The notes under the pieces were generated by a model that was given only the letters and a program-made list of their open reading frames with translations, was not told where the DNA came from and ran no database searches. 6,545 bases of DNA, taken from positions 1-6,545 of the forward strand of contig JALWNS010000137.1 of assembly GCA_027083655.1 (NCBI GenBank), in the 5' to 3' direction. Below, piece after piece: positions 1-5,546 of the stretch (its first letter is position 1; every line of letters starts with the position of its first letter). A program made the translations under genes and the position numbers. Source of the stretch: Bacteroidales bacterium. Its GTDB lineage: Bacteria; Bacteroidota; Bacteroidia; Bacteroidales; S143-33.

Positions 1-621
1 CAATCCAAACCACTTAAACACAATAATTAGGATAAATGCTAAAATTATAAAAACATACTTGCGCCAGTTTTGCCGCCAGGTATAATCCCCCTCGAACTTG
101 AAGGATATTAGCCTGGCAGGGACAACAAGCAAAATTGACAGCACAACTGCCATAATTGTAAAAACTAAGTCTTTCTGCAGCAAAACAATGCCCTGAAGGT
201 CCATGGCAAGGACCATTGAACCAAAGAAAATAGCAAGGGCAGGAGTTGGCAGTCCTTTAAAAATTTTTTTCTGTTCCGGATCGTTATTAAATTTAGCCAG
301 ACGCAACGCAGAAAAAACAACTATTATTAACCCAACATAAGACAAGTATCTGTTATCCACATAATTAAACACAATAAATGAAGGTAGTAAACCAAAAGTC
401 ACTATATCTGCCAGGGAGTCCAGGTCTTTCCCTATAGGGTTAATTACCCGCAGGGCCCTCGCAACAAATCCATCAAAAAAATCAAACACAGCACCCAAAA
501 AAATCATTAAACTTGCACTTATCAAATCCCCCTGAAAACTCAATATTATTCCTATGGCACCTGAGAGGAGATTTAAAAGCGTCAATGTATTTGGAAAAAT
601 ATTTTTCACACTGTTTTTCAT
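1..621 (-). CDS. pssA: CDP-diacylglycerol--serine O-phosphatidyltransferase (PssA), 3' end outside window
   Basis: Integral membrane enzyme of the CDP-alcohol phosphotransferase family. It transfers phosphatidyl from CDP-diacylglycerol to L-serine, giving phosphatidylserine, the precursor of phosphatidylethanolamine. Read on the minus strand, 207 codons are open with no stop, so the C-terminus (probably a few tens of residues) lies left of the window. The family signature is complete: D47, D50-G51, A54-R55, G64, D68 and D72 match DxxDGxxARx8GxxxDxxxD. The N-terminal PNTLTLLNLLSGA (about residues 10-22) and a later KGLPTPA motif are typical of the PssA subgroup, and several hydrophobic helices follow. 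The ATG at 621-619 is chosen because the conserved N-terminal segment begins only nine residues after it. No Shine-Dalgarno sequence is visible. The 5' end lies antisense to the start of the PorV-like gene. Other CDP-alcohol transferases such as PgsA are possible but fit the KGLPTPA motif less well. Confidence 0.92.
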   Translation of the reverse strand, partial: MKNSVKNIFPNTLTLLNLLSGAIGIILSFQGDLISASLMIFLGAVFDFFDGFVARALRVINPIGKDLDSLADIVTFGLLPSFIVFNYVDNRYLSYVGLIIVVFSALRLAKFNNDPEQKKIFKGLPTPALAIFFGSMVLAMDLQGIVLLQKDLVFTIMAVVLSILLVVPARLISFKFEGDYTWRQNWRKYVFIILAFILIIVFKWFGL

Positions 622-1687
622 CACAACAAATTTAGGACTTTATGCCCAGATAGTCAGTTATAGCAATGACTTTCTGAACATTGGGGCTACTGCCCAGGGC
701 ATTGGTATGGGCAATAGCATGGTTGCCTCCGCACACGATGCTAGTGCTGTGTATTACAACCCAGCCAACATTACAAAAATATCCAATACTTTTGATTTTG
801 CCATCACACATAGCGAATATTTTGGCAGCATAGCAAATTATGATTTTCTCCTCTTTGCTTATAAGTACAACGAAAAAACATACCTGGGCTTTGGCTTATT
901 ACGTATGGGCATTGACAACATACCCAACACACTAAACATCTATAACAACGGTAGCTTCAACCTGGACAATATTACCTATTTCTCAGTGGAGGATTATGCT
1001 ATGTTTCTGGTCTTTGCCCGAAAGAGTGCAAAACTCTCGTACGCTATCCGCTCAAAGCTGGTTTACCGCCACCTGGGAAGCTTTGTTAATGGGTATGGCT
1101 TTGGGCTAGATGCTTGCCTTGCTTATCAGTGGCGGGATTTTCATTTCGGTGTAAATATTAATGATGCTTTGGGCACATTTACAGCCTGGTTTTACAACCT
1201 GGACCAGCAGACAATCGACATATTAGATAGCACTGGTAATGAGATACCACACAATACAGTAGAAATTGCCGTACCGTCAACTACCCTTGGTGTTAGCCGT
1301 GACCTGAAGATAAACGGTAAATTAACTTTAAGGTCAGAGCTGGATTTGTTTATTCAATGGGCACAGCGTACCTCTGCCCTTATTAGCACGCCAGTAGCAA
1401 GTCTGTCTCCTGGCCTTGGTACTGAATTTATATTTAAAGATGTGTTATTCATCCGGGCAGGACTGTATAATTTCCAGAAAATAACCTACTTTTCCAATAA
1501 CACCAGTGTCAATTTCACTTCAAAGATAAACTTCTTCCCGTCATTAGGTATAGGATTCCGCTATCACAAAGTCATAATTGATTACACTTTCCAGAACCTG
1601 TTTAATCAAGCTGTGCCTTTGCAATCACACTTCATCACAGTGCGTTTCCCTCTCAATTCCCATTTCTGGAGTAAAAAGCAAGATTAA
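554..1687 (+). CDS. PorV/PorQ-family outer-membrane beta-barrel protein
   Basis: Predicted FadL-like outer-membrane barrel of the PorV/PorQ family, 377 residues. PorV carries type IX secretion cargo to the attachment complex in Porphyromonas and Flavobacterium; many Bacteroidota encode several paralogues of unknown role, so a specific symbol is not justified. A hydrophobic signal segment (about residues 16-29) ends in LYA|Q at 31/32, a plausible signal peptidase I site. The mature N-terminus FLNIGATAQGIGMGNSMVASAHDASAVYYNPANI (in two parts: FLNIGATAQGIGMGNS, then MVASAHDASAVYYNPANI) is the family hallmark. The rest alternates polar and aromatic or hydrophobic residues as in beta-strands. It ends with aromatic-rich strands and a polar tail. 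The only in-frame start before the signal segment is ATG 554, which gives an unusually long, charged leader (MAPERRFKSVNVFG) and overlaps pssA by 68 bp. The stop overlaps that of the convergent Mur ligase gene. Confidence 0.85.
   Translation: MAPERRFKSVNVFGKIFFTLFFITTNLGLYAQIVSYSNDFLNIGATAQGIGMGNSMVASAHDASAVYYNPANITKISNTFDFAITHSEYFGSIANYDFLLFAYKYNEKTYLGFGLLRMGIDNIPNTLNIYNNGSFNLDNITYFSVEDYAMFLVFARKSAKLSYAIRSKLVYRHLGSFVNGYGFGLDACLAYQWRDFHFGVNINDALGTFTAWFYNLDQQTIDILDSTGNEIPHNTVEIAVPSTTLGVSRDLKINGKLTLRSELDLFIQWAQRTSALISTPVASLSPGLGTEFIFKDVLFIRAGLYNFQKITYFSNNTSVNFTSKINFFPSLGIGFRYHKVIIDYTFQNLFNQAVPLQSHFITVRFPLNSHFWSKKQD
627..634 (-). promoter_or_regulatory. Possible -7 box for pssA (TAAATTTG)
   Basis: On the minus strand TAAATTTG exactly matches the Bacteroidetes -7 consensus TAnnTTTG and lies five bases before the pssA ATG. 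No good TTTG -33 element sits 19-21 bases upstream (only ACTG). If real, it would start a nearly leaderless pssA transcript from inside the PorV-like coding region. An AT-rich 8-mer with four fixed positions beyond TA is easily found by chance, so this is tentative. Confidence 0.3.
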
Positions 1688-3066
1688 ACCTGGTCATCGA
1701 AATAAATAACCTGGTTACTGACATAATTGGCAAAGTAATCAAGCAAGGGGTCGCGCGCACCCATCAGTAGCACTACGGTATGAGGCTTTGCTTTCTCCCT
1801 GATAAGATCTGGCAAAGACTTGCGGTATTGGAGGAAATAAGCATTCTTGCCACTGGCTCGTAGCTTGTCTATGTAATCACGTGCGCAGACATCCCTGGGC
1901 GCTGTGCCGCCGGCATAATAGACCGGCGACATGACGAAGATATCTTCGTCACGCAGCAAAGCTGCCACAGCGCCCACCAGCTCATCGCCCCACAGTTTCA
2001 AAGGACTGAAGCCATGTGGCTGGAACCATGCAATGACCTGCCCGGCCAGTTGCTGTGCAGTCTCTATAGCAGCCACTACCTTGGACGGATTGTGCGCATA
2101 ATCGTCTATTATTGAGAAATTTATCCCGCGGTAAATAACCTGCATCCTACGGGCAATGCCTTTGAAGCTTGCAATATACCTGACAGCCTGGTCCAGATCA
2201 ACACCTGCTGCCGCTGCGGCGGCTATGGCCGCCGCAGCGTTCATAGCATTATGCTTGCCCAACTGGGCAATGTTAACCCTCTGCCCTCTTAGCGTAAACT
2301 CCACGCCTACCCATGACATTTCAACGTCCTTGACGCCAAAAGAACAATCTGCCTCATAGCAAAAATCATATACCCCGCCACGGCTCAGACTGGCCGCTAG
2401 CTCATTAGACTTATTAACCACCACAACACGGGAATTACTGGCAAACGTTGAAAAAATATCCATTAGCTCATCCAGCTCTTTATGGTCAATGTCAATATTT
2501 AGAATAAGACCTATCTGCGGTTTGTATTTAACCAGCGTGCCATCCGACTCATCTGCCTCAATTATTAACCATTCGCCTTTGCCATGCCATGCATTCCCAA
2601 CTATACCACGGGATTGCAAGCTAAGAAGTGGAGCACCTGTTATCAACGATGGCTCCAAACCGGCCTCTTGCAAAATATGGAAAATCATTGCTGTTGTGGT
2701 GGACTTGCCTGCAGTACCGGCAACGGCTATTGTCTTGTAGTGCTCAGTTATATCCCTGAGCAGGTCTGTACGGTGAATAATTGTCAGGCCTTTCTCCCTG
2801 GCCTGTGCATATTCTGGCACTGTCTCTTCTATGGCTGTAGATACAACCACCAGGGCATCATCTGGCACCTGGGCCTGTCCCTGTGGGAAAAGCCCAATAC
2901 CGGCTTTTTTAAGTTGTGAAATAACTGGATGCTGGGGCTCCTGGACGAATAAGCGGTCGGATCCCAACACCTGTTTACCACTAAACGAGAGAAACTGTGC
3001 TATGGCACTCATGCCGGCGCCTGCTACTCCTACGAAAAAAAATTTTTCTTCGCTCAGATATGACAT
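1684..3066 (-). CDS. MurC-like Mur ligase (UDP-N-acetylmuramate--L-alanine ligase family)
   Basis: ATP-dependent Mur ligase of 460 residues, the usual MurC length. Canonical MurC adds L-alanine to UDP-MurNAc in the cytoplasm. Domain 1 has the UDP-binding FVGVAGAGMSAIA (11-23). Domain 2 has the P-loop GTAGKSTTT (117-125), the metal-binding EADESD (170-175) and DH at 194-195. Between domains 2 and 3 lie KHN (271-273) and an alanine-rich helix (277-288). Domain 3 has RRM (306-308), DDYAHNP (321-327) and FQPH (348-351). Several motifs depart from textbook MurC: GTAGKS instead of GTHGKT, DYAHNP instead of DYAHHP, IDIDHKELDEL instead of ADHxDTY, and an ending around MGARDP (435-440). It matches Mpl no better, since it has DESD rather than DEYD. 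It may be a paralogue with another acceptor, or this lineage's MurC. It stands alone, outside any dcw cluster, so I give no symbol. The first part of the coding sequence read (3' half) has GC-rich patches (36 of 60 bases at 1921-1980) unlike its neighbours. Confidence 0.87.
   Translation of the reverse strand: MSYLSEEKFFFVGVAGAGMSAIAQFLSFSGKQVLGSDRLFVQEPQHPVISQLKKAGIGLFPQGQAQVPDDALVVVSTAIEETVPEYAQAREKGLTIIHRTDLLRDITEHYKTIAVAGTAGKSTTTAMIFHILQEAGLEPSLITGAPLLSLQSRGIVGNAWHGKGEWLIIEADESDGTLVKYKPQIGLILNIDIDHKELDELMDIFSTFASNSRVVVVNKSNELAASLSRGGVYDFCYEADCSFGVKDVEMSWVGVEFTLRGQRVNIAQLGKHNAMNAAAAIAAAAAAGVDLDQAVRYIASFKGIARRMQVIYRGINFSIIDDYAHNPSKVVAAIETAQQLAGQVIAWFQPHGFSPLKLWGDELVGAVAALLRDEDIFVMSPVYYAGGTAPRDVCARDYIDKLRASGKNAYFLQYRKSLPDLIREKAKPHTVVLLMGARDPLLDYFANYVSNQVIYFDDQV
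1932..1951. repeat. 20-bp perfect palindrome inside the Mur ligase gene
   Basis: TGACGAAGAT is followed directly by ATCTTCGTCA, its exact reverse complement, with no spacer. On the coding (minus) strand it encodes most of RDEDIFVM (residues 372-379 region). As DNA it is a symmetrical site of the sort bound by dimeric regulators or cut by type II enzymes (it contains GATATC). As RNA it would fold only with a loop taken from its centre. No function is assigned. Confidence 0.85.
2212..2239. repeat. Perfect 12-bp inverted repeat with 4-nt loop inside the Mur ligase gene
   Basis: Arm CGCTGCGGCGGC (2212-2223), loop TATG (2224-2227), arm GCCGCCGCAGCG (2228-2239). Eleven of the 12 pairs are G-C, so a very stable hairpin is expected in the mRNA. 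The arms encode the alanine-rich helix AAAAIAAAAAA, with the ATA isoleucine codon in the loop. The alanines are typical of the Mur ligase domain 2/3 boundary, so protein constraint and codon choice may account for part of the symmetry. There is no T-run after it on either strand, so it is not an intrinsic terminator. Confidence 0.85.
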
Positions 3067-3118
3067 TTTTCTTATTTTTTGGTCTAACAGCTGATGTTAA
3101 TTTTCAAATTTTTTACCA
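3067..3118. promoter_or_regulatory. Divergent intergenic region with a central dyad, between Mur ligase and PorE-like genes
   Basis: These 52 bp must hold the 5' signals of both flanking genes unless their promoters lie inside the neighbour. On plus, TTTG at 3078-3081 and TAATTTTC at 3098-3105 (one mismatch to TAnnTTTG) resemble a Bacteroidetes promoter, but the spacer is 16 rather than 19-21, so this is weak. No good match was found for the minus strand. A dyad TAACA-gctga-TGTTA (3085-3099) sits at the exact middle of the gap, within the putative plus promoter spacer, where a repressor could affect both genes. Confidence 0.35.
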
Positions 3119-5161
3119 ATGAAAAAAATTGCTATCCTACTGACCGGCCTAACATTAGTCTTTCATACCATTGCACAAACAAATGTCAAAATAGACCGCA
3201 GTCAGTTCATCCAAAACGCTATAAAACCACTCAAAGGTTCGGACAAGTCTAAGATAAACAAAAATCTCCGTTATGGGGATTTTTATTTTGAACAAAAAAC
3301 AAAAGGCGGTTATCTGGAAGCACTAAAATATTATGAACAAGCTTATCCATATAACCCTAACAATATGGGTATAAACTACAAGATAGGTATTTGCTACCTC
3401 AAGACCCTGTTCAAAGGACGTGCCCTGGGTTATCTGCAAAAAGTTATTGATTCTGTACCAGATTTCACACCTGACCTTTTATACTTTTATGCACAGGCTC
3501 TGCAATACAACTACATGTTTGACAAGGCAATAGAATATTACCAGCAATTCAAACAGACCAAGCTTTACGAGAAGAATGATTATTACAAATTTTTCACAGA
3601 CAAACACATAATAGAATGCCGCAATGGTAAAAAATTGGTACAGGATAGTTTGCCTATAGGCCTGGTGAACATGTCAAACATAAACTCTCCTTACGACGAT
3701 TACGGGCCTGTCATCACTGCAGATGGGGAAAAGATTTACTTCACTTCCCGCCGGCCTAATGAATATCAACTAAAGGATATAGACGGACAGTATTATGAAG
3801 ATATTTATTACAGTGAGCTAACCAATGGCCATTGGCAGGCTGCCCAAAGTGCAGGCTATCCCCTGAACACACCAACACACGATGCTGTAGTTGGACTATC
3901 ATATGACGGTCAAACGATTATTATCTACCGGGATGAGGACCTGTACTGGAGCCACCTGGAGGGTAAAACATGGTCAAAGCCACAAAAATATCCCAAACCA
4001 ATAAACTCGGGTGAGGTTGAGAGCTCTGCAGCTTTGAGCATAGACGGCAATACAATTTATTTTGTTCGGGGCAAGACTGCTGATCCTTTGACTAGCAACG
4101 GAGATATTTACTACAGCGTGAGGGATAGCAACGGCAATTGGTCTGAGCCTGTTAAGCTCCCTGACAACGTCAACACACCTTACGATGAGGATGGCCTGTT
4201 TCTGCATCCGGACGGACGCACTCTTTACTTTAGCTCCAAGGGACACAACTCGATGGGTGGATATGATGTATTTAAAACTGTCAGACAGGATGATGGCACA
4301 TGGTCAGATCCTGTTAACCTGGGCTATCCCCTTAATACACCCGATGATGATATTTACTTTGTTCTTTCTGGTAATGCCAAAATTGGCTATATCTCGGCTG
4401 TAAGGGAAGATACCAAGGGCTTTACAGATATTTACCAGGTGCATTTCTTTACAGCTGCTCCATATCTCTCGGGTGAGGAAAAGCTAATAGCAGACCTTGC
4501 ACAACCACAGAAAGAGACATCCTTTGAGCCGCCTGCAAAAATCACACTTGTCAAAGGTCAAGTACTGGATGAAAATGGTAATCCTGTAGAAGCAGAAATA
4601 GAAATCATTGACAACGAGACAGGTAAAGTTGTTTACCGTGTCAAGACCAATAGTGCAACAGGACAATACATGGTCAGCCTCCCCCCTGGACGAAACTATG
4701 CTATGGTTATCCGCAAGGAAGGTTATCTGTTCCGGTCAGAAAACTTCAACCTTGTAGAAGAAGATGAATACCACGAAGTACAAAAAACCGTAGTCCTGAC
4801 AGACCTAAGTGAAGAAGGGAAGACAGAGCTGAGAAACATCTTCTTTGATTATAACAAGGCTACGCTCAAGCCAGAATCTTATCCAGAGTTAAACCGTCTG
4901 GTCGAGTTTCTAAAAAAGTATCCGGATATAAAAATCGAAATCTCAGGACATACAGACACACTTGGCACATTGGAATACAACATGCAATTGTCTGAGAGGC
5001 GGGCAAAAGCAGTTTACAACTACCTGGTAAAGAGAGGTATATCTCCAGACAGGCTAACTATCAAAGGATATGGACCACTAAAACCAATAGCTAGCAATAG
5101 GACAGCAGAAGGACGCGCCCGTAACAGGCGCGTAGAGATAAAAATCATTAGCACGAAATAA
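3119..5161 (+). CDS. PorE-like OmpA-family protein: TPR, PD40 propeller, CRD and OmpA domains
   Basis: A 680-residue exported protein that probably lies in the periplasm against the outer membrane and holds peptidoglycan. Signal peptide is residues 1-19 with cleavage after HTIA; no lipobox cysteine follows, so lipid anchoring is unlikely. Helical TPR-like repeats span about 47-170 (YLEALKYYEQAYPYNP, ALGYLQKVI, FDKAIEYYQQF). A beta-propeller follows at about 185-445 with five PD40-type blades: ITADGEKIYFTS, LSYDGQTIIIY, LSIDGNTIYFV, LHPDGRTLYFSS and a degenerate one near 410-430; GHNSMGGYDVF (376-386) is typical of this group. A carboxypeptidase-regulatory-like domain lies at about 478-545. 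The OmpA C-terminal domain is 572-680, with SGHTDTLG (609-616) and LSERRA (624-629); D613 and R628 match the diaminopimelate-binding Asp/Arg pair. This order is that of type IX secretion component PorE (PG1058), but Bacteroidota have many such paralogues, so the exact role is unproved. ATG 3119 directly precedes the signal peptide. Confidence 0.92.
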   Translation: MKKIAILLTGLTLVFHTIAQTNVKIDRSQFIQNAIKPLKGSDKSKINKNLRYGDFYFEQKTKGGYLEALKYYEQAYPYNPNNMGINYKIGICYLKTLFKGRALGYLQKVIDSVPDFTPDLLYFYAQALQYNYMFDKAIEYYQQFKQTKLYEKNDYYKFFTDKHIIECRNGKKLVQDSLPIGLVNMSNINSPYDDYGPVITADGEKIYFTSRRPNEYQLKDIDGQYYEDIYYSELTNGHWQAAQSAGYPLNTPTHDAVVGLSYDGQTIIIYRDEDLYWSHLEGKTWSKPQKYPKPINSGEVESSAALSIDGNTIYFVRGKTADPLTSNGDIYYSVRDSNGNWSEPVKLPDNVNTPYDEDGLFLHPDGRTLYFSSKGHNSMGGYDVFKTVRQDDGTWSDPVNLGYPLNTPDDDIYFVLSGNAKIGYISAVREDTKGFTDIYQVHFFTAAPYLSGEEKLIADLAQPQKETSFEPPAKITLVKGQVLDENGNPVEAEIEIIDNETGKVVYRVKTNSATGQYMVSLPPGRNYAMVIRKEGYLFRSENFNLVEEDEYHEVQKTVVLTDLSEEGKTELRNIFFDYNKATLKPESYPELNRLVEFLKKYPDIKIEISGHTDTLGTLEYNMQLSERRAKAVYNYLVKRGISPDRLTIKGYGPLKPIASNRTAEGRARNRRVEIKIISTK

Positions 5162-5171
5162 GCTTAAGCTT
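5160..5171. repeat. 12-bp palindrome spanning two convergent stop codons
   Basis: AAGCTT repeated twice in tandem forms a perfect 12-bp palindrome. It contains the last two bases of the PorE-like TAA (5159-5161) and the whole TAA of the DUF3467 gene (5166-5164). With arms of only six bases and no loop it is not a convincing terminator, but no other terminator-like structure separates the two convergent genes. Confidence 0.7.
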
Positions 5172-5478
5172 GTGCTGGGCCTCCGAAATTAATAGGGATA
5201 CCAGGGCCCTGGGGTGCAATATCTTTTATTTTGCCAAATTGCTCTTCGTAGCGCTGGATATTCTCTCCAAGGGCTTTAAGCAGGCGCTTGGCATGTTCGG
5301 GTGTCAGAATAATGCGGGCTTTTACCTTGCCTTTGGGCACTCCTGGCAAGATTTTGATAAAGTCAATAACAAACTCGGCATGTGAATGTGCTATGACAGC
5401 CAGGTTAGAATAAATACCTTCGGCAACATCTTCGGGTAGCTCAATATTCAATTTGTTGTCCATTTTTTCTTTTTCCAT
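5164..5478 (-). CDS. DUF3467 domain protein
   Basis: Small soluble protein of 104 residues, recognised as DUF3467 from EGIYSN (20-25), HSHAEFVIDF (31-40), the PG turn (45-46), ARIILTPEHAKRLLKAL (54-70) and the following ENIQRYEEQFG (72-82). The family is widespread in bacteria and archaea and its function is not known to me. No signal peptide or membrane segment is present, so it is probably cytoplasmic. The tail (83-104) is rich in Pro, Gly and Ala and may be disordered. Two starts are possible: ATG at 5478 (MEKEKM) or ATG at 5463 (MDNKLNIELPEDVAEG). Homologues, as I recall them, begin about where the second does, so the true start may be five codons later. A good promoter lies just upstream. 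The stop lies two bases from the convergent PorE-like stop. Confidence 0.88.
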   Translation of the reverse strand: MEKEKMDNKLNIELPEDVAEGIYSNLAVIAHSHAEFVIDFIKILPGVPKGKVKARIILTPEHAKRLLKALGENIQRYEEQFGKIKDIAPQGPGIPINFGGPAQA

Positions 5479-5507
5479 GGTGTATGTACTTTTACTTTTG
5501 TTTTTCT

Positions 5508-5538
5508 CAAAATTAAAAGAATTTTATAGCAATTCAAA
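5508..5538 (-). promoter_or_regulatory. Bacteroidetes-type promoter for the DUF3467 gene
   Basis: On the minus strand, TTTG (5538-5535) is followed after exactly 19 bases by TAATTTTG (5515-5508), a full match to the Bacteroidetes primary-sigma consensus TTTG-N19-21-TAnnTTTG. It would start transcription near position 5500, leaving a leader of roughly 20-25 nt before the ATG at 5478, or slightly longer to the ATG at 5463. The -7 box overlaps an AT-rich inverted repeat (AAAATT, 5-nt gap, AATTTT; 5509-5525). It lies in the 68-bp gap shared with the divergent permease gene, for which no comparably good promoter is visible. Confidence 0.6.
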
Positions 5539-5546
5539 GCCAGCTT

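Noticed and set aside
2888..2910. AAAAGCC/GGCTTTTTT as a functional intrinsic terminator
   Set aside because: No plus-strand gene ends before it, the stem has only three G-C pairs, and it encodes the ordinary KKAGIGLFP segment of the ligase.
1684..3066. Calling the Mur ligase Mpl (murein tripeptide ligase)
   Set aside because: It has EADESD and DYAHNP rather than the EADEYD and DDFAHHP of Mpl; overall it is nearer to MurC.
2156..3094. Plus-strand open frames at 2156-2359, 2489-2740, 2584-2919 and 2831-3094
   Set aside because: They lie antisense to the Mur ligase gene, whose protein has complete family motifs; their translations resemble no family and are compositionally odd.
3974..4666. 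Open frames inside the PorE-like gene: minus 3974-4246, plus 4185-4403, minus 4484-4666
   Set aside because: All overlap well-supported PD40 and CRD-coding sequence and encode nothing recognisable.
5113..5133. Hairpin ACGCGCC-7nt-GGCGCGT near the end of the PorE-like gene as a terminator
   Set aside because: It lies within the conserved OmpA-domain coding sequence (GRARNRRVEI), ends 25 bases before the stop codon starts, and has no T-run after it.
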